Source: Rhodoferax sp. PAMC 29310 (GTDB taxonomy: Bacteria > Pseudomonadota > Gammaproteobacteria > Burkholderiales > Burkholderiaceae_C). Taken from it: a stretch of DNA of 64,000 nt. Positions within the stretch are counted from its first letter, which is position 1. Each line of letters begins with the position of its first letter. The stretch covers positions 4,402,001 through 4,466,000 of the forward strand of contig NZ_CP072852.1 in the NCBI RefSeq assembly GCF_017948265.1, read 5' to 3'. The notes below the pieces were generated by a model. It was not told where the DNA came from. It ran no database searches and saw only the letters and a list, made by a program, of their open reading frames with translations. Of this stretch, positions 9,488 to 18,552 are shown in pieces. The position numbers and the translations under genes are program-made.

Positions 9488-10615
9488 ATGTCGTCCAATC
9501 TGTTGAATGTTGAATATGAACTGCCGCAGCAAGACGCCGTCTTGGGCACTGATGTTTGCGCCATCAAATACGCTTGGGCCCGCGTGCCTTCTGAGCCCAG
9601 CCCCGACGAGCGTGCGGAACTCAAAGACAAAATTCGCCGCCTGCTCAAAGAACGCAACGCGGTCATGGTGTCGCACTACTACGTGCACCCGGATTTGCAG
9701 GACCTGGCCGAAGAAACCGGTGGCATCGTCAGTGACTCGCTGGAAATGGCCCGCTTTGGCCGTGACCACGAAGCCACCACCTTGGTGGTCTCCGGCGTGC
9801 GTTTCATGGGCGAAACCTCCAAAATTCTCTCGCCCAACAAAACTATTCTGATGCCCGACCTGGGTGCCAATTGCTCGCTCGATCTGGGCTGTCCGGTAGA
9901 CGACTTCAGTGCCTTCTGTGACGCTCACCCGGACCGCACCGTGGTGGTTTATGCCAACACCAGCGCCGCCGTCAAAGCCCGCTCAGATTGGCTGGTGACT
10001 TCCAGCTGCGCGCTGGACATCGTCAGTGCCCTGAAAGACAAAGGCCACAAAATTTTGTGGGCCCCTGACCGCCACCTGGGTGGCTACATTCAGCGCGAGA
10101 CCGGCGCGGACATGGTCATGTGGGGCGGTTCTTGCATCGTGCACGACGAGTTCAAGGCCTTCGAGCTGGAAGCCATGATGAAAGAGCACCCCGGCGCCAA
10201 AGTGCTGGTGCACCCCGAGTCCCCGCTGGACGTGGTGGCTCTGGCGGACGCGGTGGGCTCCACCTCGGCCATTCTCAAGGCGGCCAGCGAGATGGATGCC
10301 AAAACCTTCATCGTGGCCACTGACAACGGCATGATGCACAAGCTGCGCACGCTGAACCCCGGCAAGGTGTTTCTGGAAGCGCCCACCGCCGGCAACAGCG
10401 CCACCTGCAAAAGCTGCGCCCACTGCCCCTGGATGGCCATGAACGGCTTGGCTGACGTGGCCCGCGTTCTGGAAATCGGCGCCAATGAGATTCGCATTGA
10501 TGCATCCCTGGGCGAACGCGCCCGCGTGCCAATTGATCGCATGCTGGCCTTCACCTCGGCGCTCAAAGGTGGGCAAGATGCCGGTAGCTTGGTCCCGAAC
10601 ATTGGGGCTGCATAA
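9488..10615 (+). CDS. nadA: Quinolinate synthase
   Basis: 375 residues from the ATG at 9488, which has a GAGG about 9 nt upstream; the GTG nine bases earlier is less likely. NadA condenses iminoaspartate with dihydroxyacetone phosphate to quinolinate using a [4Fe-4S] cluster. The triplicated NadA fold is visible: [24 protein letters not shown] following [26 protein letters not shown], and the C-terminal [10 protein letters not shown] motif. Cysteines in the [12 protein letters not shown] and CKSC regions are the cluster-ligand candidates. It is downstream of nadC. Confidence 0.95.
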   Translation: MSSNLLNVEYELPQQDAVLGTDVCAIKYAWARVPSEPSPDERAELKDKIRRLLKERNAVMVSHYYVHPDLQDLAEETGGIVSDSLEMARFGRDHEATTLVVSGVRFMGETSKILSPNKTILMPDLGANCSLDLGCPVDDFSAFCDAHPDRTVVVYANTSAAVKARSDWLVTSSCALDIVSALKDKGHKILWAPDRHLGGYIQRETGADMVMWGGSCIVHDEFKAFELEAMMKEHPGAKVLVHPESPLDVVALADAVGSTSAILKAASEMDAKTFIVATDNGMMHKLRTLNPGKVFLEAPTAGNSATCKSCAHCPWMAMNGLADVARVLEIGANEIRIDASLGERARVPIDRMLAFTSALKGGQDAGSLVPNIGAA

Positions 10616-10759
10616 ATTTCAATTTGAGCGTGCCAGACCCGCTGGCCTACTCGTGCACTCCGGTCTATGCTCGGCTTGGATCATTACTGGCCAGCGATGA
10701 GCCAGCCCTAAACCCCCGCCGACGCAGGCTGACGCCGCGGTGGATCAAGGAGCACAACC

Positions 10760-11764
10760 ATGCGCGTTGCCGTTTTCAGCACCCGACCCTACGACCGCCT
10801 CTTCCTGTCGCGCGCGAATGCGACCGGGCGCCACCAGCTCGAATTCCATGAGTCATGCCTGGATGCCGACAGCGCAGGGGCCGCCGAAGGCGCACTGGCC
10901 GTCTGCGCCTTCGTCAACGACCACCTGGACGCTAAAGTGCTGCAACGCTTGCATGCTGGCGGCGTGCGCGTGCTGGCGCTGCGATCGGCCGGCTTCAATC
11001 ACGTCGATCTGGAAGCGGCGGCTGCCTTGGGCATTGTGGTCGGGCGCGTACCTGAGTACTCGCCGTATGCCGTGGCCGAGCACACCGTGGCTCTGTTGTT
11101 GGCGCTCAACCGCCATCTGCACCGCGCCTATGCCCGTGTGCGCGAGGGCAACTTTGCCCTGGAAGGGCTGCTCGGTTTCGATCTGCATGGGCGAACCATT
11201 GGCGTGGTCGGCACTGGCAAGATCGGTGAATGTGTCGCCCGCATCATGGCCGGCTTCGGTTGCCAGCTGCTCGGTTTCGACCCCCACCCCAATCCGGCCT
11301 GCGTGGCGTTGGGTATGCGCTATGTGGATCTGTCAGAGATGCTGGCCACCAGCGACGTGATCACGCTGCACTGCCCGCTGACACCGCATACCCGCCATTT
11401 GATCGACGCCGACGCGTTGGCCCGCATGAAGCCGCGGGCGATGCTGCTCAACACCAGCCGCGGCGCGGTCATCGACACGCCCGCCGTGATCGCAGCATTG
11501 AAATCCGGCAGGCTGGGCAGCCTCGGACTCGACGTTTATGAAGAGGAGGGGGATCTGTTTTTCCGAGACCTTTCAGGCGAGGTGCTGCGCGACGATGTAT
11601 TTGCGCGATTGCTGACCTTCCCGAATGTGTTTATCACGGGCCATCAGGCCTTCTTTACCGAAGACGCTCTGACCGCCATTGCCGAGACGACGCTGGCCAA
11701 TATCGACGCGTTCGAGGACCGTGGGGAAGTACTGCACCCGGTGTCGATTGAGCGAGTGGTTTGA
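10760..11764 (+). CDS. D-2-hydroxyacid dehydrogenase (D-lactate dehydrogenase type)
   Basis: 334 residues from the ATG at 10760, with an AAGGAG Shine-Dalgarno at 10747-10752. It belongs to the D-isomer-specific 2-hydroxyacid dehydrogenases: catalytic-domain start MRVAVFSTRPYDR, ALRSAGFNHVDL, EHTVALLLALNRH, Rossmann motif VVGTGKIGE, LNTSRGAVID with the substrate-binding arginine region, LDVYEEEGDLFF, and the catalytic-His segment GHQAFFTEDA. DVYEEEGDLFF and HQAFFTEDA are typical of fermentative LdhA, which reduces pyruvate to D-lactate with NADH. Substrate specificity is inferred from those motifs. Its 3' end faces a decayed diguanylate cyclase on the other strand. Confidence 0.88.
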   Translation: MRVAVFSTRPYDRLFLSRANATGRHQLEFHESCLDADSAGAAEGALAVCAFVNDHLDAKVLQRLHAGGVRVLALRSAGFNHVDLEAAAALGIVVGRVPEYSPYAVAEHTVALLLALNRHLHRAYARVREGNFALEGLLGFDLHGRTIGVVGTGKIGECVARIMAGFGCQLLGFDPHPNPACVALGMRYVDLSEMLATSDVITLHCPLTPHTRHLIDADALARMKPRAMLLNTSRGAVIDTPAVIAALKSGRLGSLGLDVYEEEGDLFFRDLSGEVLRDDVFARLLTFPNVFITGHQAFFTEDALTAIAETTLANIDAFEDRGEVLHPVSIERVV

Positions 11765-11769
11765 TTGGG

Positions 11770-12483
11770 CTCACCGGGCCGTTTGAGGCCGGTCGAGAAG
11801 GTATTTTGCATGCCAGAGGCAATGCCATCGAACATCTCCGTCATCAGAGCAGCGCGCATGCGCTCCAGGCATTCAAGGCATTCAAGGCCCTCCTCAGCGC
11901 TGGTGTTGGGCACCATGAGTACAAATTCCTCACCGTCCCAACGTGCCAGCATGTCGGCCCCACCCAGGCCCTTGGCCATCGATGTGGCAAAAGCCTTTAG
12001 CGCGGCGTCGACCGCCTGATGTCCATGCGTGTCGTGGACTCGTTTGAAATGATCGATGTCGATGTCGATGAGCGCAAGACACATCGAGTATCCGTTGGGT
12101 GGGATCCGGGTCTGCACATTGGCAATCAATTCGCTCGAATGGCGGTTCACAAGGCCGGTTAATTCATCTTGTGAGGCCAATACGCCTACGCGCTCGAGGA
12201 AGTCGCGTCGCTGACCGCACCAAGAGCGTAAGCGGTCACGAGGCTCCCCCATTTGTTGCACGACAGCAAATCCAGCATAGGTGGCCACGGCCACCAGCGC
12301 CACTCGCCGCCGAAGACGCATCACCTTGCCTGGAGCGCCCATAACCAAGGTAACCAACCAGGTCAACATTACGGCAATGAGTCCTTGCCAAAAAAAAGAC
12401 CTCTCCGCAAAGAACGAGTCAACCTTTGTAGCTAATTTTTCGCCGAGTCCAGCCCCACTATTGGACGCACTTACGTGGTGTTT
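11770..12483 (-). pseudogene. Diguanylate cyclase (GGDEF) remnant, truncated at both ends
   Basis: The open frame contains two hydrophobic segments (near GLIAVMLTWLVTLVMGA and RVALVAVATYAGFAVVQ) followed by a GGDEF domain: ASQDELTGLVNR, DIDHFKRVHDTHGH, and the active-site loop RWDGEEF, where the first Gly of GG(D/E)EF is replaced by Asp. A TAA at 12482-12484 cuts the frame upstream, and no start codon with a ribosome site is seen before the first transmembrane segment. At the other end the domain breaks off right after NTFSTGL, where the family continues for about 40 more residues, and the frame runs antisense into the ldhA-like gene. I call it a relic of a membrane-bound cyclase. Confidence 0.7.
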
Positions 12484-12536
12484 TTAGCTAAGGATCTCTA
12501 GTTATAGACAAACGACGGCCAACCGGTAATCGGTGG

Positions 12537-12749
12537 ATGTCTCCTTCTGGATCGGCGAGGCCGCATCACAGGTTGGAGAAGCACCTTTGCAAGTACTGGA
12601 CGAAGCCCATCATTGACCGCATCTTCGAGAATTTTGTGCGCAACCAAGATGACAACGTCCATATGTTGAAACTGTGCCGGGACATTTTTGACGAACCACT
12701 GGACGACGAGATCGCTTGTCTGGTGGAGTCGACTCAATCCATTTATTAG
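12537..12749 (+). CDS. Hypothetical small protein or gene fragment
   Basis: A 70-residue frame ending IACLVESTQSIY. Its second half (IIDRIFENFVRNQDDNVHM) looks like real protein and third codon positions are mostly G or C. There is no clear ribosome-binding site and I recognise no family. It lies between the cyclase relic and the IS256 element, so it may be debris. An antisense frame (12498-12737) is about as plausible, so the call is weak. Confidence 0.2.
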   Translation: MSPSGSARPHHRLEKHLCKYWTKPIIDRIFENFVRNQDDNVHMLKLCRDIFDEPLDDEIACLVESTQSIY

Positions 12750-12954
12750 CAGTCAGCTTTTTCGCAGACAGCAAGCACAAAGAACTCTCGATAAAAAAAA
12801 TCGGCCTGATTGACGAGGGCTTCTGGATCGGCAGAGAGGTCTTGCCAAACTTGTTGGTCGTTTTTGGGTAGGTCATATGGTGGTGCCACGCTGGCGAAGT
12901 AGTCGATCAGCTCAACCCCATAGGCCGCGCTTGTGCCGACACTGGCGCCCAACG

Positions 12955-14286
12955 GAGGGTGTCCCGAATTTTGTGTAAACGGCGGTTAAGTTAGACGCGC
13001 GGCATGCGCTCGTCAAACTGAATGGTAAAGCGGTTCAGAGCAGCCTTCCAATCCCGAATCGGCATCGTCCATTTCTGGCTGATGTTGTTCAGTGCCAGAT
13101 AGAACAGCTTGAACACTGCGTCCTCAGTTGGGAACGAGCCGCGGGTCTTGGTTATTTTGCGCAGGCTCATGTTCACGGACTCAATGGCGTTGGTCGTGTA
13201 AATCACTTTTCGGATGTCTGGCGGGTATTCAAAGAACGGTATCAAGCGTGTCCAGTTGCGCCGCCAGGAGCGCCCAATCGGAGCGAAGGAATCGTCCCAT
13301 TTGACCTCGAATGCCGTGAGTTGTCGCTCAGCTTCGGATTCAGTGGGCGCAGCGTAAATCAGCCGCAAATCCGCGGCGACTTCCTTGCGCTGTTTCCACC
13401 CCACGAAGTTCAGGCTGTGACGCACCATGTGAACAATGCAAAGCTGCACCGTCGCCTTGGGGAAGACTGCCTCAATGGCGTCAGGGAAACCTTTGAGCCC
13501 ATCTACGCAGGCGATAAAGATGTCAGCCACGCCCCGGTTCTTCAGTTCAGTCACCACCTGCAGCCAGAACTTGGCCCCTTCGGTTTGGGCCATCCACAGG
13601 CCCAGTACCTCTTTGAGGCCGTCCAGGTTGACGCCAATGGCCAAGTACAGGGCCTTGACCCGCACAGTACCGTTGTCGCGCACCTTGACGTGAATGCAGT
13701 CCATGTAGACGATGGGGTACAGCGCCTCCAAGGGGCGCGACTGCCAGGCTTTGACCTCGTCCATGACGGCGTCGGTCACGGATGAAATCAGGGTAGGAGA
13801 CACTTCGGCGCCGTACATCTCCTGCAGATGGCCTTGAATCTCGCGTACCGTCATGCCTCGGGCATACAGCGACAGTATCTTGTCGTCAAAGCCGCTCCAG
13901 CGGGTCTGGTGTTTGCCAATCAGTTGGGGCTCGAAGGTGCCGGCGCGGTCACGGGGGATTTCTATGGGTAGCTGGCCAAAATCGCCTTTGAGCGTTTTCT
14001 TGCTGCACCCGTTGCGGGTGTTGCCCGCTTCATTGGCAACCAACTGGTTCTTGCCGTGACCCAGGTGGCCGGTCAATTCGGCTTGCAAAGCTCGCTCGAC
14101 CAAGGCTTTGGTGAGCTGCGTCAAGAGGCCATTCTGGCCAATCAGGTCTTCGGGCTTTTTGTAGTCGGCCAACAGGGCGTCAATCAGCTCGGCGGGTAAG
14201 GGTTTCATCTCTACGGTCATCTCGGCTCCATGCAAGACAGCAGTTTCCTGCCAAATAACCGTTTACACAAAACTTCTTACACCCTC
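12955..14286 (-). mobile_element. IS256-family insertion sequence with 8-bp target duplication
   Basis: A 1332-bp element bounded by 28-bp imperfect inverted repeats, 12955-12982 and 14259-14286; both read GAGGGTGT, six variable bases, then TTTTGTGTAAACGG. The bases just outside are identical, GCCCAACG at 12947-12954 and at 14287-14294, the 8-bp duplication expected of this family. A single transposase gene fills the element. Intact ends and duplication indicate a recent insertion. Confidence 0.92.
12991..14220 (-). CDS. IS256-family transposase
   Basis: 409 residues from the ATG at 14218-14220, with GGAG a few bases upstream; a TTG five codons earlier is also open. It is a Mutator-type DDE transposase: ALQAELTGHLGH near the N-terminus, RDRAGTFEPQLIGKHQTRW, VYMDCIHVKVRD with the first catalytic Asp, CVDGLKGFPDAI with the second, and YTTNAIESVN with the catalytic Glu. 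Length and motifs are those of an intact family member. It is the only gene in the element. Confidence 0.95.
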   Translation of the reverse strand: MTVEMKPLPAELIDALLADYKKPEDLIGQNGLLTQLTKALVERALQAELTGHLGHGKNQLVANEAGNTRNGCSKKTLKGDFGQLPIEIPRDRAGTFEPQLIGKHQTRWSGFDDKILSLYARGMTVREIQGHLQEMYGAEVSPTLISSVTDAVMDEVKAWQSRPLEALYPIVYMDCIHVKVRDNGTVRVKALYLAIGVNLDGLKEVLGLWMAQTEGAKFWLQVVTELKNRGVADIFIACVDGLKGFPDAIEAVFPKATVQLCIVHMVRHSLNFVGWKQRKEVAADLRLIYAAPTESEAERQLTAFEVKWDDSFAPIGRSWRRNWTRLIPFFEYPPDIRKVIYTTNAIESVNMSLRKITKTRGSFPTEDAVFKLFYLALNNISQKWTMPIRDWKAALNRFTIQFDERMPRV

Positions 14287-14307
14287 GCCCAACGCTGGAC
14301 CAACCAT

Positions 14308-15026
14308 CCTTTGCGTGGCGTCACGTTCAGGCCTGCTTGCCTCAGCAGGGCCGGAAGAGTGGATCCGCAATCCGTACCCAATACGCCCCTAAGACGAAAC
14401 GTCTGCAACCCGCCGTCGGAGTGGCGGGGCGGCACCGCACCTCCCGCGCGACCAGGCACCCTCACACTTGGCTCAATACTCACTGTGGCTTCACTGGTGT
14501 GCTGTTCAATGGCATTGGCTACTTTCCCCCTCCGGCGGGTTGCTTGCTCACACCTTTTTTGCCGTCGTGGCCCATTGCGGCCATGCCCAAGCCACTCTAC
14601 CTAAGCTCCTCTGATTGGCCCATGGTCCGTTGAGTCCCCTGGCAAAGCAACAAGCACGATCTGCGCGTAAACCTGCCGTACGACCATGCGCCGACGCGGT
14701 GTTAGGAAGGGCCGGGGGTGTTTGCCCATCTCGCGCGGATGCTTCTGACTACGGTCGCCATCGGTGTCGTTGTGCTGGCTAGAGGAGTTTCAATCTTCTC
14801 TGACTAATCCTTTGGGCGATACGGGTAATCAGACTAAAAATTTCCCATCAATAAGTGTTCATGCCCCTTTTTTTTAAGAAGAATAGCAGTCAATTTTCAA
14901 CGTGAACGACGAATTTTTCATTGCAAGCATCGAGTAGCCTTTGCTGGCAACAAGCTCTCATCGAATCACGCCGCACAGAGTGTTCTTATGTATATAGCGC
15001 ACATAGTGTTTGTGACTTAAATGATA
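14308..15026. other. Gene-free stretch between the IS256 element and the TRAP operon
   Basis: Several short frames exist on both strands, but none has a ribosome-binding site, recognisable domain or consistent codon pattern. The last 200 bp become clearly AT-richer toward the TRAP promoter. I see no RNA gene here. Confidence 0.5.
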
Positions 15027-15055
15027 GTAATTACTCGGGTTAACCCGATCATTAC
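15027..15055. promoter_or_regulatory. Palindromic operator candidate upstream of the TRAP operon
   Basis: TCGGGTTAACCCGA at 15035-15048 is a perfect 14-bp palindrome flanked symmetrically by GTAAT (15027-15031) and ATTAC (15051-15055). Its centre lies about 90 bp before the dctP start. The form suits a dimeric transcription factor, likely one controlling uptake of the TRAP substrate; no regulator gene is adjacent. Confidence 0.6.
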
Positions 15056-15131
15056 TTTTCTGAGATGAGCGCAAACTAATAGATACAAATGTAATTTGCT
15101 GTTGTCTCAACCGTTCCCTTAGGAGAAAAAT

Positions 15132-16220
15132 ATGGATATCAAATCTCGCCGAGGCCTCATCAAGGCCGGTGTTATCGGCGCTATGGCGGCACCGTTTATT
15201 GGCAATGCAGAAGCTGCGGCCGGTCAAACTTGGAAGGTCCAGTCGACTTGGGATGCTGGAACAACCGGCTACAAGCTGTTTGAAGCCTGGTGCAATGGCT
15301 TTAAGGAAAAATCGGGCGGGGAACTGACGATCATGCCTTTCGCCGCCAAGTCCGTGGCAGCCGACAACAATGCACTGTTTGAAGCGGTCAAGTCGGGCGT
15401 GCTTCAGGGCATGAATCCTTGGACCCTCTACTGGGCAGGCAAGATGCCCGCAACCGTTTTTCTCTCCAGCTACCCCGCCGGTCCTGATCAGCCGGCGCAA
15501 TGGGACACCATGTACTACGGTCTTGGCATGCTCCAGATGGCCCGTGATATTTACGCCAAGCAAGGCTTGTACTTTGTCGGCACCATCCAGCACGACGCCA
15601 ATGTCATTCACTCTAAAGTGCCAATCACCTCGCTTGAGGAAATGAAGGGCAAGAAGATTCGTCTGCCCGGCGGCATGGTCTCTGAAGTGTTCCAGCAATT
15701 CGGCGTTTCAACGGTGGCACTGCCTGGGTCGGACATCTTTCCCGCGCTGGAAAAAGGCACGATTGACGCGGCTGACTTCGTCGGCCCTGCGGTCAACTAC
15801 GACCTTGGTTTCCACCAAGTCACCAAGTACATCTTGATGGGCCCTCCTGGCACCATGAGTATTTACCAACCCGTAGATTTGATGGACTTGACGGTGAATA
15901 TGGGCGCTTGGAAGCGGCTGTCACCCAAAATGCAAGCTTTCGTGGAAGATCAGGTCAAGACCTACTCTTTGTCGCATTACGTAGCCATCCAGAAGGCAAA
16001 CATTGAAGCCATGGGCAAGTTCGCGGCGGCGGGCACATCAGTGTCGCGCCTGAGCCAGGAGGATGTGGACAAGTTCCGTCGCGCCGCCATCCCGGTTTGG
16101 TACAACTGGGCCCGCAAGGACGCAGATGCGGCCAAGGTCTTTAAGCTGCAGTTGGACTACATGAAAAACGGCGTGATGGGTTACCTGACCGACGCCGACC
16201 TCAAAGGACAGAAGCTCTAA
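15132..16220 (+). CDS. dctP: TRAP transporter solute-binding protein (DctP family)
   Basis: 362 residues, ATG at 15132 with AGGAGA 6-7 nt upstream. The N-terminus MDIKSRRGLIKAGVIGAMAA is a twin-arginine-type signal (RR at 6-7) ending near AEAAAG, so the protein is exported to the periplasm, probably folded. The rest is a DctP-family binding protein: WKVQSTWDAGTTGYKLFEAW, GTIQHDANVIHSKVPI, KKIRLPGGMVSEVFQQFG, and GTIDAADFVGPAVNYDLGF, where the family's substrate-contacting residues fall. It resembles the group paired with mannitol/chloroaromatic-type membrane subunits; the true ligand is probably an organic acid but cannot be read from sequence. First gene of dctPQM. Confidence 0.93.
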   Translation: MDIKSRRGLIKAGVIGAMAAPFIGNAEAAAGQTWKVQSTWDAGTTGYKLFEAWCNGFKEKSGGELTIMPFAAKSVAADNNALFEAVKSGVLQGMNPWTLYWAGKMPATVFLSSYPAGPDQPAQWDTMYYGLGMLQMARDIYAKQGLYFVGTIQHDANVIHSKVPITSLEEMKGKKIRLPGGMVSEVFQQFGVSTVALPGSDIFPALEKGTIDAADFVGPAVNYDLGFHQVTKYILMGPPGTMSIYQPVDLMDLTVNMGAWKRLSPKMQAFVEDQVKTYSLSHYVAIQKANIEAMGKFAAAGTSVSRLSQEDVDKFRRAAIPVWYNWARKDADAAKVFKLQLDYMKNGVMGYLTDADLKGQKL

Positions 16221-16276
16221 ATGAGCCCTGACCGCTAGTTAACCCCGCAGGCGCATCAAGCGCAGGCGGACTTTCA

Positions 16277-16308
16277 GAGCGGCTCATTCCGAGCCGCTCG
16301 TTTTATTT
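16277..16308 (+). terminator. Attenuator-like hairpin between dctP and dctQ
   Basis: A perfect 9-bp stem, GAGCGGCTC (16277-16285) and GAGCCGCTC (16291-16299), with a 5-nt loop is followed by GTTTTATTT. It fits a leaky intrinsic terminator within the operon, which would let the binding protein be made in excess of the membrane subunits. Confidence 0.75.
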
Positions 16309-16319
16309 GGAATCCTAAT

Positions 16320-16964
16320 ATGTCATCAGAAAGCATTGGGTTTGTATTGCCCCACTGGGTTTACTGGGGCTGGTTGGCGGTCGTGCCGCTGGTCCTGTTG
16401 CTCATTGGAAAGCAACAAGATGTTTTGCCGGCGGTTCCTTACGACGCCAGCGCAGGTGGGTTTGAGCGAATGCTGGACTGGATCAGCGACCGGACCGGCT
16501 TGTTTGTTGCCCTTTGGAGTGTGAGTGCCGTCCTGGCGTATTCATACGAAGTGGCAGCCCGCTATCTCTTCAACATGCCCACGATCTGGGTACATGAGGC
16601 CAGCTTTTTGCTCTTCGGCATGCAGTACATGATGGCTGGTGCCTATGGCCTGTTGCACGGCTCCCATGTGCGTGTGGACGTGCTCTACACCAAGCTTTCA
16701 GCGCGCAAGCAAGCCGCCTTTTCCGTCGTCACATCAGTGTTCTTTTTCATCTTTATTTTGGCCATGATCACTACCTCTTACCGGTTTTTCTCAGGTAGCC
16801 TGTCCATGGATGAGCGATCCGTCGAGACCTGGCAAATTCAGTACTGGCCCGTTAAAGGTTTCATGCTGCTGGGTGCGGTTCTCCTTTTTATGGCTGGCAC
16901 TTCCCGGCTGATCAAGGACATTCGTATTTATGAAACCCAGTTGAAGTCAGAGGTGGCAGCATGA
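16320..16964 (+). CDS. dctQ: TRAP transporter small membrane subunit (DctQ family)
   Basis: 214 residues with four predicted membrane segments plus one extra near the N-terminus (VYWGWLAVVPLVLLLIG), as in the longer DctQ proteins. The DctQ core is recognisable: EVAARYLFNMPTIWVHEASF with the conserved Trp-x-x-Glu element, and GSHVRVDVLYTKLS. It pairs with DctM in the inner membrane for sodium-driven uptake of the ligand bound by DctP. The ATG at 16320 lies shortly after the hairpin; the stop overlaps the dctM start (ATGA at 16961-16964). Confidence 0.92.
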   Translation: MSSESIGFVLPHWVYWGWLAVVPLVLLLIGKQQDVLPAVPYDASAGGFERMLDWISDRTGLFVALWSVSAVLAYSYEVAARYLFNMPTIWVHEASFLLFGMQYMMAGAYGLLHGSHVRVDVLYTKLSARKQAAFSVVTSVFFFIFILAMITTSYRFFSGSLSMDERSVETWQIQYWPVKGFMLLGAVLLFMAGTSRLIKDIRIYETQLKSEVAA

Positions 16965-18481
16965 ACGCCGCGGCACAAGGCGCGGCAACCCGTTCACGTC
17001 TGATTACCTATGGGCTTTCGCTGCTCGTGTTGGCTGTGGTGCTGGTCGAGGCGGTCAATATTGGGTTTTACGATCCATGGGGAGATGACTTCTTCCTGTT
17101 TCGCATGCAAGGCATTCTTGCCGGTGTGTCGATGTCCGCCCTGACCTGGATCATGTTCGGCTCGTTGTTTGCCCTGCTGATGGCCGGGCTACCGCTGGCC
17201 TTTGTGGCGGGCGGATTGGGCGTGGTGTTTCTTTATCTGTTGGGTGATGCAGCGATGCTCAACATCATTCCAAGTCGCATCTTCCCGATGATGACCAACC
17301 CGGATCTCGCGGCCATTCCGTTATTCATTTTCATGGCCACCATGCTTGAGAAAGCAGGCTTGATTGAAGAACTGTTTGACGCGGTCTACCAGTGGATGGG
17401 CGGGCTGCACGGCGGCTTGGCCGTTGCCACCATCGTCGCCTCCACCTTGCTGGCGGCCATGGTGGGTGTGGTGGGCGCAGCGATTGTCACCATGGGCATC
17501 ATTGCGTTGCCAGCGATGTTGAAACGCAAATACGATCCCGAAATTGCGATTGGCTCCATCATGGCTGGCGGCACCTTGGGTGTGTTGATTCCACCCTCGA
17601 TTTTGGCCATTCTTTACGCTGTTGTGGCTCAACAATCGGTGGGTGAACTCTATCTGGGCAGTGTGATGCCGGGCTTGTTGCTATCCAGCCTGTACATCCT
17701 GTATGTGGTGGTTCGTACCACGCTCAAGCCTGAACTGGGCCCACCTGTTCCGGTTGAGGAGCGACTGAGCCTGAAGGAAAAGCTGTTGCTCGTGCGCGGT
17801 CTGATTGCCCCGATCCTGTTGGTGGCCATGGTGCTCGGCTTGCTGTTTGCCGGTATTGCAACGCCGGTTGAAGCGGCTGGTCTGGGCAGTTTGGGCGCAA
17901 TGGCAGTGGCGGCCTTGCACAAGCGGCTCACGCTCAAAGCATTAATTGCGGCGAGTGCTGAAACGGTGAAAGCCACTTCCATGGTGCTGTGGATCATCTT
18001 TGGCGCATCGATTTTTGTCGGCTTGTACATCTTGCAAGGCGGTCAGGCCTTCATCACCGATGCCATTCTGGGCACGGGCTGGAATTCTTACGGAATTTTG
18101 TTCCTGATGATGTTCTTGCTGGTGATTCTTGGCATGTTTCTGGACTGGGTGGGCATTCTTCTGTTGGCGGTTCCCATCTTCGTCCCAATCGTCCAATCAC
18201 TCACATTTGACGGCCTATTCGGGATGCCCGGTCCGTCGCCGGATGCCGTGGTGTTGTGGTTTGGCGTGCTTTACCTTATTAACATGCAAATGAGTTTCCT
18301 GTCGCCTCCGTTTGGTTACGCGCTGTTCTACATTCGCGGCGTCGCTCCACCCGAAATCACCATGGCAACCATCTTCCGTTCGTCCTTGGTGTTCCTGGGG
18401 ATTCAGGTGCTCGCCTTGGCATTGGTCGTCATCTTTCCGGTGATCGCAACGGGACTGCCCGATATGGTTTATGGGCGCTGA
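16961..18481 (+). CDS. dctM: TRAP transporter large permease subunit (DctM family)
   Basis: 506 residues, very hydrophobic, about a dozen membrane segments, consistent with the transport subunit of a TRAP system. Landmarks: AIPLFIFMATMLEKAGLIEELFDAV, VGVVGAAIVTMGIIALPAM, AGGTLGVLIPPSILAILYA, GMFLDWVGILLLAVPIFVP and MSFLSPPFGYALFYIRGV. These match the group annotated as mannitol/chloroaromatic-type DctM. Start overlaps dctQ by four bases, implying coupled translation. The ligand is unproven. Confidence 0.94.
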   Translation: MNAAAQGAATRSRLITYGLSLLVLAVVLVEAVNIGFYDPWGDDFFLFRMQGILAGVSMSALTWIMFGSLFALLMAGLPLAFVAGGLGVVFLYLLGDAAMLNIIPSRIFPMMTNPDLAAIPLFIFMATMLEKAGLIEELFDAVYQWMGGLHGGLAVATIVASTLLAAMVGVVGAAIVTMGIIALPAMLKRKYDPEIAIGSIMAGGTLGVLIPPSILAILYAVVAQQSVGELYLGSVMPGLLLSSLYILYVVVRTTLKPELGPPVPVEERLSLKEKLLLVRGLIAPILLVAMVLGLLFAGIATPVEAAGLGSLGAMAVAALHKRLTLKALIAASAETVKATSMVLWIIFGASIFVGLYILQGGQAFITDAILGTGWNSYGILFLMMFLLVILGMFLDWVGILLLAVPIFVPIVQSLTFDGLFGMPGPSPDAVVLWFGVLYLINMQMSFLSPPFGYALFYIRGVAPPEITMATIFRSSLVFLGIQVLALALVVIFPVIATGLPDMVYGR

Positions 18482-18522
18482 ACGTTAGAGGGCTAAAGAG
18501 TCAGCCCTGTGATCGCAACCCC

Positions 18523-18552
18523 GTGTAGACCGCCCTCAGTAGCGGTCTACAC
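18523..18552 (+). terminator. Hairpin after dctM
   Basis: A perfect 11-bp stem, GTGTAGACCGC (18523-18533) and GCGGTCTACAC (18542-18552), with an 8-nt loop lies about 40 bp after the dctM stop. There is no T-run, so it may act as a Rho-assisted terminator or mRNA 3' end stabiliser. Confidence 0.55.

Larger units (their letters stand above)
12746..14307 (-). pseudogene. Small ORF split by the IS256-family insertion
   Basis: Removing the element 12955-14286 together with one 8-bp duplication rejoins the minus-strand frame: an ATG at 14305-14307 gives MVGPALGASVGTSAAYG and continues to GVELIDYFASVAPPYDLPKN and a stop at 12746. The rebuilt product is about 72 residues. The frame continues upstream of that ATG for some residues, so the start is uncertain. 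I do not recognise the family. The aromatic/acidic end (NQADFFYREFFVLAVCEKADC) looks like genuine protein. Confidence 0.4.

Noticed and set aside
14230..14604. A plus-strand frame of 124 codons beginning inside the IS256 end
   Set aside because: It starts within the element's inverted-repeat region, has no ribosome site and shows no domain.
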